Assembly: GCF_003933745.1 (NCBI RefSeq)
Contig: NZ_RSEB01000002.1
Span: 558,001 to 622,000, forward strand
Reading direction: 5' to 3'
Length of the DNA: 64,000 nt
Source: Glycomyces terrestris
GTDB lineage: Bacteria > Actinomycetota > Actinomycetes > Mycobacteriales > Micromonosporaceae
Shown: positions 32,978 to 40,086 of the stretch, in pieces
Layout of the letters: every line of letters begins with the position of its first letter
Position numbering within the stretch: position 1 is the stretch's first letter
Position numbers and translations under genes: made by a program
The notes under the pieces: model-generated
The model's database searches: none
Told to the model about the DNA's origin: nothing
What the model saw: the letters and a program-made list of their open reading frames with translations, nothing else

Positions 32978-34378
32978 ATGACCCAGACCACGCCTTCAGG
33001 TCCCCTTCAGGATCGCGGGACTACGGTGGGCGGACCGCCGGAACCACGAGCCGCGCACAGCGAACTGAAGAGAGAGGAGGCGCCTCACGAATCGAAGCAA
33101 CCAGGGCCGGAACCAGGCTCCGAGTCAGCGGGGGCAGCCGGGTCGCCGCGGCACCGCTCCGGACCCGAGCCCGACGAGCCCCCTGAGACAGCGGGGCCGC
33201 TGCGGCGCCGGGCCAGTCCGGAGCCGGTCGGGTCGCAGCACCGCGCCCGAGACGCACCCGCCTCGCCACTGCGCCGCATGTGGCTGTGGGGCACCGCCCA
33301 CGCGGTGGACGACATGTACCAAGGCCTCGTCCCCGCGTGCGTGCCCTACTTCGTCCTCGACCGCGGCTACGGATACGTCGCCGCCACCGGCCTGACGCTC
33401 GCCGCCGCGATCGGGAGCTCGATCCCGCAGCCGTTCGTCGGGATGGCCGTCGACCGGAGACGGCTGGACTGGCTCGCGCCCGCCGGCGTCGCGCTGGCCG
33501 GCATCGGACTCGGACTGGCCGGGATCGCCGGACCCTACCCGCTGGTGGTGGCCCTGGTCTTCCTGTCGGGCCTCGGCGTGGCCATGTTCCACCCCGCCGC
33601 CGGCAAGGGCGCGCGGGAGGCCGCCGGAGACAGCGCCGCGGCGATGAGCGTCTTCGCCGCAGGCGGCAGCGTCGGGTTCTTCCTGGCGCCGGTGCTCGCC
33701 ATACCGGCCCTCATGGCGATGGGCGTGGGCGCCACCGCCCTGTTCATCCCACCGGCGGTGCTCATCGCGTTCGTCATGCTGCGCAAGCACACCCGGACGG
33801 CCGCGGCGCCGCCGCAACCGCGTGACGGGCCCGACCGCTGGGGGCCGTTCGCGGTGCTCACCGGGATCGAGGTGGTCCGCTCGCTCCTGTGGGTCGGGAT
33901 CATCACGTTCATCGAGCTGTACTGGATCAGGCATCTGGGCTCGGGCCACGCCGTGGCCGGGATCGCGCTGGCGGGGTTCATGCTCGGCAGCGTCATCGGC
34001 ACCCTCATGGGCGGACGCCTCGCCGACCGCTTCGGAGCCGTGCGCACCACCCGCATCGGCGGGGTGCTCATCATCCCGCTGCTGGTGCTGCTCCGATTCG
34101 TGCCGGACCAGTACGCGGCGCTCGTCGTCGCGCTGGCCGTCGGCATCGCGATCAACATCCCGTTCGCGGTCCTCGTGAAGCTCGCCCAGGACTACCTGCC
34201 GACCAGGCCTGGAACGGCCGCCGGGGTGACCCTCGGGCTCGCGATGAGCGTCGGCGGCCTCTTCGCCCCCGCGTACGGTCTCATCGCCGAATGGCATGGG
34301 CCCGAAGGCGTCTTCACCGTGCTGTGCGTCGTGCCGGTCGCCGCGGTCGTCCTCGGCGTCTTCCTCAAGCGGCCTTGA
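32978..34378 (+). CDS. MFS efflux transporter, fosmidomycin-resistance (Fsr)-like
   Basis: 466 residues. After an unusual N-terminal extension of about 98 residues rich in Pro, Glu, Ser and Arg (predicted disordered, cytoplasmic), twelve membrane segments follow, beginning at MWLWGTAHAVDDMYQGLVPA. The DDMYQG/VPYF motif and GLGVAMFHPAAGKGAREAAG (about 200-219) are typical of Fsr-type MFS antiporters that expel fosmidomycin-like or other small drugs. AAGGAG precedes the ATG at 32978. It is paired head to head with the AraC gene. The real N-terminus could be shorter, since GTG and ATG codons exist downstream, but the extension keeps the coding bias. Confidence 0.88.
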   Translation: MTQTTPSGPLQDRGTTVGGPPEPRAAHSELKREEAPHESKQPGPEPGSESAGAAGSPRHRSGPEPDEPPETAGPLRRRASPEPVGSQHRARDAPASPLRRMWLWGTAHAVDDMYQGLVPACVPYFVLDRGYGYVAATGLTLAAAIGSSIPQPFVGMAVDRRRLDWLAPAGVALAGIGLGLAGIAGPYPLVVALVFLSGLGVAMFHPAAGKGAREAAGDSAAAMSVFAAGGSVGFFLAPVLAIPALMAMGVGATALFIPPAVLIAFVMLRKHTRTAAAPPQPRDGPDRWGPFAVLTGIEVVRSLLWVGIITFIELYWIRHLGSGHAVAGIALAGFMLGSVIGTLMGGRLADRFGAVRTTRIGGVLIIPLLVLLRFVPDQYAALVVALAVGIAINIPFAVLVKLAQDYLPTRPGTAAGVTLGLAMSVGGLFAPAYGLIAEWHGPEGVFTVLCVVPVAAVVLGVFLKRP

Positions 34379-34410
34379 GTTCCGGTGGGGGAAGCGCGTG
34401 CGGTCGGCGC

Positions 34411-34839
34411 TCAAGCGGGTCGTTCGCCCTCGGCCAGCCGGGCGAACGCCGCGGCCTCCTGTTCGACGAAGCGGCGCGTCTTGCGGGAGAACAGGGCCTT
34501 CGCGAGCCAGGCACCGGGACCCGACCACGCGATCCCGAGGACGAGCAGGGTCCCGGCGGCGGCCGGGCGCAGTTCGTGGGAGGCGGTGGTCCTGACGCCC
34601 GCAGTGGTCGCGGCCCAGGTGAAGCCGCTGCCCGGCCGCCAGTCGGTCACCTCGTACTCGGCGGCGGCGAGGCCGGGCTGGCGGACCAGGAACCGGCTGC
34701 CCGCCCCGATCGGCCCCGGCGCGCTCAGCCGCTCGACGGAGTCCACTGTGGGAAGCAGCTCGGCCCAGCGGTCGAGGTCGCCCAGGTGTGACCACAGAAC
34801 GGCTGGGGTGCTTCGGATTTCACGCTCCACGGTGATCAT
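34411..34839 (-). CDS. SRPBCC family protein (polyketide cyclase/START-like)
   Basis: 142 residues from the ATG at 34839. Starts with MITVEREIRSTPAVLWSHLGDLDRWAELLP, the first strand and helix of the SRPBCC fold; then VERLSAPGPIGAGSRFLVRQPG and a long C-terminal helix (WLAKALFSRKTRRFVEQEAAAF). Members bind hydrophobic ligands in a deep pocket; no catalytic residue assignment is possible. It ends convergently with the MFS gene (33 bases). Upstream lies the 62-64 bp tandem repeat. A longer in-frame start at 34986 would run into that repeat and is not supported. Confidence 0.8.
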   Translation of the reverse strand: MITVEREIRSTPAVLWSHLGDLDRWAELLPTVDSVERLSAPGPIGAGSRFLVRQPGLAAAEYEVTDWRPGSGFTWAATTAGVRTTASHELRPAAAGTLLVLGIAWSGPGAWLAKALFSRKTRRFVEQEAAAFARLAEGERPA

Positions 34840-34941
34840 GCCGCCATCGTACCGATCGATGAACGTCGAAGTCGGAGCCGCGATCCAGCCGCGAACCGCC
34901 TCGTAGTTCGCGGCAGGGCCGTCAATGCGCGGTGGCGTCGC

Positions 34942-35372
34942 GCGGCCCGGCCGGTACTGGCGTGGTGTGCGGTGGAGCCTGCGCACGACGGGGCCGTGCG
35001 CTGCGCGGCCCGGGCGGTACTGGCGCGGTGGGCCGTGGAGTCGCGCGCGACGGTGTCGTGTGTCCCACGGCCCGACCGATACCGGCGCGGAGTGTCATGG
35101 GTCGCGCACAACAGGGGCCGTGTGTCGAGCGGCCCGGCCGGTACTGGCGTGGTGTGCGGTGGAGTCTGCGCACGACGGGGACGTGTGCCGCGCGGCCCGG
35201 CCGCTGCCAGCGCGGAGGGCCGTGGAATCGCGCAGGGATGGGGGGCTTTGGGCGCACGGCCTGACCGGTACCGGCGCAGTGTGCGGTGGAGCCTGCGCGC
35301 GACGGGGGACGTGTGCCGCGCGGCCCGGCCGCTACCGGCGCGGAGGGGCCGTGGAGTCGCGCACGACGAGGG
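34942..35372. repeat. degenerate 62-64 bp tandem repeat, 7 copies
   Basis: Units begin with GCGGCCCGGCCGGTACTGG-like sequence at 34942, 35005, 35067, 35129, 35192, 35256 and 35320, and each contains GGTGGAG..TGCGCACGACGGG. The last unit overlaps the final codons and stop of the LacI gene (35332), so the array appears to be built from copies of that gene's 3' end. Copies have diverged by point changes and 1-2 base indels. The surrounding 34840-35331 gap holds no gene. Confidence 0.8.
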
Positions 35373-36414
35373 TCGTCGCGAGTTGGACGTGGTGGGAGTC
35401 GGGGACCTTGCCGGCGGCGAGCTCGATCAACGTGCGGGCCGCGACTCGGCCCATCTGGCGCAGCGGCTGCTTCACCGTGGTCAGCGGGGGCTCCATCCAC
35501 AATGCGTTGTACGTGTCGTCGAAGCCGACGACGCTGAGGTCGCCCGGCACGTCGAGGCCGCGTCGCCGGGCGCTGCGGATGACACCCACCGCGATGCTGT
35601 CGCTGGCCGCGAAGATCGCGGTCGGCGGCTCCTCCAGGTCGAGCATCCGGTCGGTGAGGTTCGCGCCCGTCTCGGCCTCGAAGCGGCCCGAGCCCATCAG
35701 GGCCGGGTCGAGCTCGATGCCCGCCGATTCGAGGGCCTCGCGATAGCCGTGCAGGCGTTCGCGCGCCGGGACCGACTGCACCGGGCCGCCCGCGAACCCA
35801 ATCCGCCGGTGCCCCAGGTCGAGCAGGTGCCGGGTGGCCTGTACGCCGCCGGCCCAGTTCGTCGCGCCGAGGCTGGTCACCCGCTCGTCGAGCGGATTCG
35901 CCGGATCGATGACGACCAGCGGCAGGTCCGCCTGCTCACACGCGGCCATCTCCTCGGCCGTCAGCTCCGCGGTCACCACCACGAGCCCCGACGCACCCTG
36001 CGCCGCGATCTCCTTGATCCGCCCGGCCCCGAGCGGCACCGCGTGCCCTGGGCCGCCCTCCTCCAGTGAGCTCGTGACGACCTCGACGCCCAGATCCCTT
36101 GCCCCGCTGATGATCCCGTCGAGCACGTAGACCGCGTACATGTTCAGGATCGTGTCGAACACGACGTGGATCGATTGCGGCCCAGGCGCTTCGCGCGGAC
36201 CGGTGGTCGGAACGTAGCCCAGCTCCGCGATCGCCTCGCGCACCAGCCGCCGGGTCTCCTCGGCCACGCCGGGGCGGCCGTTGAGCACCTTGGAGGCCGT
36301 CGCCTTCGAGACGCCGGCGCGCGCGGCCACCTCGGAAAGCGTCGCGCGGGGGCGGGCCGGATCGCTCATGTGCTGGACCTCGTCGCTGTCGGTCGAACTG
36401 TCAGGTACCGACAT
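35332..36414 (-). CDS. LacI family transcriptional regulator
   Basis: 360 residues (a start at 36369, MSDPARPRAT, is equally plausible and gives the usual short N-terminus). The LacI helix-turn-helix ATLSEVAARAGVSKATASKVLNGRPGV is followed by the hinge and a periplasmic-binding-protein-like effector domain: VVIDPANPLDERV, HLLDLGHRRIGFAGGP and DLSVVGFDDTYNALWMEPPLTTVKQP are the family landmarks. Effector is probably a sugar. The perfect GGAAACAGTTTCC palindrome 13 bases upstream suggests autoregulation. No sugar transporter is adjacent, so its targets are elsewhere, possibly the glycosidase genes of this region. Confidence 0.93.
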   Translation of the reverse strand: MSVPDSSTDSDEVQHMSDPARPRATLSEVAARAGVSKATASKVLNGRPGVAEETRRLVREAIAELGYVPTTGPREAPGPQSIHVVFDTILNMYAVYVLDGIISGARDLGVEVVTSSLEEGGPGHAVPLGAGRIKEIAAQGASGLVVVTAELTAEEMAACEQADLPLVVIDPANPLDERVTSLGATNWAGGVQATRHLLDLGHRRIGFAGGPVQSVPARERLHGYREALESAGIELDPALMGSGRFEAETGANLTDRMLDLEEPPTAIFAASDSIAVGVIRSARRRGLDVPGDLSVVGFDDTYNALWMEPPLTTVKQPLRQMGRVAARTLIELAAGKVPDSHHVQLATTLVVRDSTAPPRR

Positions 36415-36427
36415 TCTAGCCTCGCCT

Positions 36428-36440
36428 GGAAACAGTTTCC
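36428..36440. promoter_or_regulatory. LacI-type operator before the lacI gene
   Basis: GGAAAC-A-GTTTCC, a perfect 6-bp inverted repeat with one central base, directly upstream of the LacI start at 36414. Confidence 0.6.
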
Positions 36441-36579
36441 CGCGTTCCCGGCCATGTGCGGCGAGCGACCGTCAAATTACGAGGCCCGATGAGGCGGAGG
36501 TTCGAGCGCTCGTTCCTCGCCGCGCAAAACAAGGCCGAACCGCCGGAAAACAATTTCGTCGCGCTGCGCTGCGCCGCGC

Positions 36580-36860
36580 CGCGCAGCGATCACGCCATGC
36601 CGCGACCACGCCACGCCACTCCGCGCCAAGCCACGCCGCGGCCACAGCGACGGCGACGGCGACGGCGCTCAGAGCACCACCCCGCGACCACGCCACGCCA
36701 CGCCACTCCGCGCCACGCGACTCCGCGGCCACAGCGACGGCGCTCAGAGCACCACCGCGACGACGTCAGGCCACGCCACTCCGCGCTAAGCCGCGCCACG
36801 CCACTCTGCGCCGCGGCGCGCCGCGGCCACACTGACGGCGCTCAGAACGCCACCGCGACG
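36580..36860. repeat. degenerate low-complexity direct repeats
   Basis: Three blocks share GCGGCCACAGCGACGGCG-like sequence followed by GCTCAGAGCACCACC (around 36665, 36740 and 36838), interspersed with many CACGCCACTCCGCG units. All reading frames are Arg/Pro/His-rich or Trp/Arg-rich and look non-coding. The rest of the gap from the LacI operator to 36982 holds only the next gene's promoter. Confidence 0.65.
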
Positions 36861-36886
36861 ACGGTACATCACACACCGTTCTTATT

Positions 36887-36915
36887 GCGACACAATGGAC
36901 TTCGCTGCTTATAAT
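36887..36915 (+). promoter_or_regulatory. promoter of first SGNH hydrolase gene
   Basis: A consensus TATAAT at 36910-36915, with GCGACA (36887-36892) 17 bases upstream or TTGCGA (36885-36890) at 19. The expected start point is about 60 bases before the GTG at 36983. Confidence 0.6.
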
Positions 36916-36982
36916 GACGCGGTCCTCCGGCGGGGCCGCCCGAACGGCGCTCCGCCGGCCCTGTCGACAACAAGGAGACCTT

Positions 36983-37801
36983 GTGTCCTTCAAGGAAGGC
37001 AAGTCCCGCAGCGTGCTCGCACGCGTGGCCGCCGTCGCGGCCGTGACGGGCCTCGGCGTCCTCGGCCTCGCGACCCCGGCCTCGGCCGACATCACGATCC
37101 AGCAGTACGTGGCGCTCGGCGACTCCTACGCTTCGGGCGTCGGCGCCGGCGACTACCTCGCCGACGACGGCTGCTACCGCTCCGCCAACGCCTACCCGCG
37201 CCAGGCCGCCACCGAACTCGGCGAGCGCCTCTGGTTCGAGGCGTGCTCCGGCGCCCGGGTCGAAGACGTGGTCGCGAACCAGCTGAACCACCTCTACGAG
37301 GTCAACACCGAGCACGTCACGATCGGCGTGGGCGGCAACGACGCCGGGTTCTCGACCGTCCTCGGCGCCTGCGCCGGCACCGACACCGCCCTGTGCGAGG
37401 CCGCGATCGCGAACGCGCGCAACATCATCACCACCTCCCTCCCGGACGAGCTCGACGACCTGTACACCCGGGTCCGGAACCGCGCCTTCTCCGCCGAGAT
37501 CGTCGTCGTGGGCAACCCGCGCCTGTTCAACGAGACCGCCTGCGCGGGCGCGCTCGCGATCACCCCGGCCGAGCAGGCGCTCCTGAACGACGCCGCCGAC
37601 CTCCTCGCCGAGACGACCGCCGCCGTCGCGGCGGACCACGGCTTCGACTTCGCCGACCCGCGTGCCGCCTTCGACGGCCACGGCGTGTGCTCCGCCGACC
37701 CGTGGATCCTCGGCTACACCGGCAACGTCGAGTCGTTCCACCCGAACGCCGCCGGCCAGGACGCCTACACCGACGTCGTCCTCCCGCTGCTCGACTACTA
37801 G
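36983..37801 (+). CDS. secreted SGNH-family lipase/esterase
   Basis: 272 residues from a GTG at 36983 with AAGGAG upstream. A signal peptide ends at ATPASA (about 30-35). Block I is VALGDSYASGVGAGDY with nucleophile S48; block III is VGGNDAGFSTVLG with the oxyanion Asn; block V is SFHPNAAGQDAY with the catalytic His. Three Cys pairs fit the Streptomyces lipase-like disulphides. It is the first of two tandem paralogues, sharing almost the same core, and has its own promoter and terminator. Substrate is an ester of unknown kind. Confidence 0.92.
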   Translation: MSFKEGKSRSVLARVAAVAAVTGLGVLGLATPASADITIQQYVALGDSYASGVGAGDYLADDGCYRSANAYPRQAATELGERLWFEACSGARVEDVVANQLNHLYEVNTEHVTIGVGGNDAGFSTVLGACAGTDTALCEAAIANARNIITTSLPDELDDLYTRVRNRAFSAEIVVVGNPRLFNETACAGALAITPAEQALLNDAADLLAETTAAVAADHGFDFADPRAAFDGHGVCSADPWILGYTGNVESFHPNAAGQDAYTDVVLPLLDY

Positions 37802-37809
37802 CGTCCGGG

Positions 37810-37837
37810 ACGGCCCGCGGGAGACCCCGCGGGCCGT
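37810..37837 (+). terminator. stem-loop after first SGNH gene
   Basis: Perfect 12-bp arms ACGGCCCGCGGG and CCCGCGGGCCGT around AGAC, followed by TTCG, 8 bases after the stop. Confidence 0.8.
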
Positions 37838-37945
37838 TCGCATTGCGCTCCTGGAGAACCCACATTTTGGACGAAGGCCCTTAGAATGACCGCACCAGCG
37901 GCGGGGACCCCGAACGATCCGCCGCGTGGCACCAGAAGGAGACCA

Positions 37946-38758
37946 ATGTCCGCATCCCCCCGCAAGGGCAAGTTCCTCATCCGCGCCGCCGCGGTGGCGG
38001 CCGCCGCCGGCATCGGCGGCGCGGCGTTCGCCAGCCCGGCCTCGGCCGACTGGTGGACGACGCAGTACGCGGCCCTCGGCGACTCGTACGTCTCGGGCGT
38101 CGGCGCCGGCGACTACGAGGACACCACCTGCTACCGCTCCGCGAACGCCTACCCGGTGCTCGCGGCCGAGGAGATCGGCGCCGACCTCGCGTTCGACGCC
38201 TGCTCGGGCGCCCGCGTCGAGAACGTCATCGCGGACCAGCTCGGGAGCCTGAGCTGGCGCACCGACGAGGTCACGATCGGCGTGGGCGGCAACGACGCCG
38301 GGTTCTCGACCGTCCTCGGCGCTTGCGCCGGCACCGACACCGCGCTCTGCCAGGGCGCGATCGCCAACGCGCAGAGCGTCATCACCGGTTCGCTCCCGGC
38401 CGAGCTCGACGACCTCTACACCCAGGTCGAGGACCTCGCGCCGTTCGCCGACGTCACCGTCGTCGGCAACCCGCGCCTCTTCAGCGGCACCACCTGCTCG
38501 GGCTCGCTGGCGATCACGCCCGAGGAGCAGGCGCTGCTGAACGAGACGGCCGACCTGCTCGCGGAGACCACCGCGGGTGTGGCGGACGATCACGGCTTCG
38601 AGTTCGCCGACGTGCGCGACGTGTTCGCCGGGCACGAGGTCTGCACCGCCGACCCGTGGATCCTCGGTTACACCGGCACCATCGAGTCCTTCCACGCGAA
38701 CGCCGCCGGCCAGGCCGCGTACGCGGAGGTCGTGACCCCGTACCTGGAGGACTGCTAG
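37946..38758 (+). CDS. secreted SGNH-family lipase/esterase, paralogue
   Basis: 270 residues from an ATG at 37946 with AAGGAG 4 bases upstream; an in-frame ATG at 37886 would put 20 charged residues before the signal. Signal peptide ends at SPASA (30-34). Nucleophile S47 in LGDSYVSG, VGGNDAGFSTVLGACAGTDTALC identical to the neighbour, and SFHANAAGQAAY with the catalytic His, where the Pro of SFHPN is replaced by Ala. It is a tandem duplicate of the preceding gene that has diverged mostly in the N-terminal third. TAGAAT at 37882-37887 may be its -10. Confidence 0.92.
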   Translation: MSASPRKGKFLIRAAAVAAAAGIGGAAFASPASADWWTTQYAALGDSYVSGVGAGDYEDTTCYRSANAYPVLAAEEIGADLAFDACSGARVENVIADQLGSLSWRTDEVTIGVGGNDAGFSTVLGACAGTDTALCQGAIANAQSVITGSLPAELDDLYTQVEDLAPFADVTVVGNPRLFSGTTCSGSLAITPEEQALLNETADLLAETTAGVADDHGFEFADVRDVFAGHEVCTADPWILGYTGTIESFHANAAGQAAYAEVVTPYLEDC

Positions 38759-38767
38759 TCCTGCCGC

Positions 38768-38800
38768 CGGCCGGCCCGCGGGGTTCCCGCGGGCCGGCCG
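38768..38800 (+). terminator. stem-loop after second SGNH gene
   Basis: Perfect 15-bp arms including GGCCGGCCCGCGGG and its complement, loop GTT, starting 9 bases after the stop. Confidence 0.8.
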
Positions 38801-38823
38801 CGCGCCTGGGGAACAATCCGGGT

Positions 38824-39237
38824 ATGCCGCGACGATCCCGAAAGCCCGCCCGCCCGACCACCTGCCCGTGCGGTTCCGGCGCGGCCTACGCCGCCTGCTG
38901 CGGGCGCTTCCACTCCGGCGCCGCGAAGGCGCCGACGGCCGAGGCCCTGATGCGCTCGCGCTACAGCGCCTTCGCGGTCGGCGATGAGGCGTACCTGCTG
39001 CGGACCTGGCACCCGGAGACCCGGCCCGAACGGGTCGATCTCGCCGCGGACGGCCGCACCTGGACCGGCCTCGAGATCCTTGAAGTCACCGGCGGCACGC
39101 CGCTGCACACCTCCGGGACCGTGCGCTTTCGCGCGCACTACACGGATGGGGAGGGGCCGGGGTCGCAGACCGAGAACAGCGTGTTCGAGCGCTTCGGAGG
39201 CGACTGGCTGTACGTGGACGCGCTCGCCTTCGAGTAG
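38824..39237 (+). CDS. YchJ family protein (UPF0225)
   Basis: 137 residues. An N-terminal SEC-C-type zinc site is visible in CPCGSGAAYAACCGRFH (about 14-30). It is followed by the YchJ core ALMRSRYSAFAVGDEAYLLRTWHPETRP and an NTF2-like C-terminal half ending FERFGGDWLYVDA. Family function is unknown; the zinc module may mediate protein contact. It begins 23 bases past the terminator of the SGNH gene, so it needs its own promoter. The downstream gap to the TetR gene contains the TGGGC microsatellite. Confidence 0.9.
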   Translation: MPRRSRKPARPTTCPCGSGAAYAACCGRFHSGAAKAPTAEALMRSRYSAFAVGDEAYLLRTWHPETRPERVDLAADGRTWTGLEILEVTGGTPLHTSGTVRFRAHYTDGEGPGSQTENSVFERFGGDWLYVDALAFE

Positions 39238-39310
39238 GCGGTGGTGAGTCGCGCTCGGATTCGGTGTCGCCCCCGGCTTCGAGCGTGCCTGGCGGGACCG
39301 ACAATCCTCG

Positions 39311-39385
39311 TGGGCTGGGCTGGGCTGGGCTGGGCTGGGCTGGGCTGGGCTGGGCTGGGCTGGGCTGGGCTGGGCTGGGCTGGGC
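39311..39385. repeat. (TGGGC)15 microsatellite
   Basis: Fifteen perfect head-to-tail copies of TGGGC without interruption, between the YchJ-like gene and the TetR promoter. Five-base unit length would shift any reading frame with each gain or loss; all frames here look non-coding. Confidence 0.95.
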
Positions 39386-39430
39386 CGACTCCCGTGGTCG
39401 GTCCGCTGGCGGGCTCAAATCGTCGAATAC

Positions 39431-39459
39431 TTGTCGATTTGTTAACAGGTGTCTAACCT
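39431..39459 (+). promoter_or_regulatory. leaderless promoter of tetR with palindrome
   Basis: TTGTCG (39431-39436), a 17-base spacer and TAACCT (39454-39459); the GTG start is 6 bases further, so transcription probably starts at or next to the start codon. TGTTAACA in the spacer is a perfect palindrome and possible self-operator. Confidence 0.65.
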
Positions 39460-39465
39460 CGTCGG

Positions 39466-40086
39466 GTGAGTTTCGACCCTCCGTCACCCGCCAAAGACCG
39501 CCGGGTGCGACGAACCCGCGCCGCCCTGCTGGGCGCCGCCGTGGCGCTGGTCAGTGAGCGCGGCACGGCGAACGTGCCCGTCTCGGACATCGCCGACGCC
39601 GCCGGCGTCAGCCGCCAGCTCGTGTACCTCCACTACGGCGACCGCGACCGGCTCCTCCTCGAAGCGGCCCTGGACCTGGCCCGGCGCGAGCTCGCCGAAC
39701 CGTGGGAGGCCGCCCCGGAGACCGCGATCGGCCGTCCCCGGGCCCTCGCGATCGCCCGCCACTTCGCCGCGCACCGGGCCTTCTACCGCGCGATGTTCAA
39801 CAGCGCCAGCGCATTCGCACTGAACCGCGAGGTCAGCGGCCTGCTGTCGCCGCTGCGCAGCGAGGCGATGCGCGCCCGCTTCGGGGACGTGCTGCCCGGG
39901 CAGCTCGACGGCGACCTGGCCGCGTTCATCACCGGCGGCATCGGCGCGATCATCTACCTGTGGGTCACCGAGGCGGAGGCCCCGCTCGACCCCGAGGGGA
40001 TGGCCGACCGCCTGGTGGCCGTCGGCGACCTGCTCGGCGCCGCCCTGGAGCACCTCCCGGGCGCCGCCGAGCAGCACGCCCGCTAA
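39466..40086 (+). CDS. TetR family transcriptional regulator
   Basis: 206 residues from a GTG at 39466, with no ribosome-binding site but a well-placed promoter, fitting a leaderless mRNA. The N-terminal TetR helix-turn-helix is RAALLGAAVALVSERGTANVPVSDIADAAGVSRQLVYLHYGDRDRLL (about 19-65). The C-terminal ligand domain is Ala-rich and helical, with ITGGIGAIIYLWV. Ligand and targets are unknown. Its stop overlaps the stop of the convergent DUF4132 gene by 4 bases. The microsatellite sits immediately upstream of its promoter. Confidence 0.93.
   Translation: MSFDPPSPAKDRRVRRTRAALLGAAVALVSERGTANVPVSDIADAAGVSRQLVYLHYGDRDRLLLEAALDLARRELAEPWEAAPETAIGRPRALAIARHFAAHRAFYRAMFNSASAFALNREVSGLLSPLRSEAMRARFGDVLPGQLDGDLAAFITGGIGAIIYLWVTEAEAPLDPEGMADRLVAVGDLLGAALEHLPGAAEQHAR

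Noticed and set aside
34942-35372. CRISPR-like array from periodic repeats
   Set aside because: There are no unique spacers; the whole 62-64 bp unit is similar between copies, and it joins the lacI 3' end.
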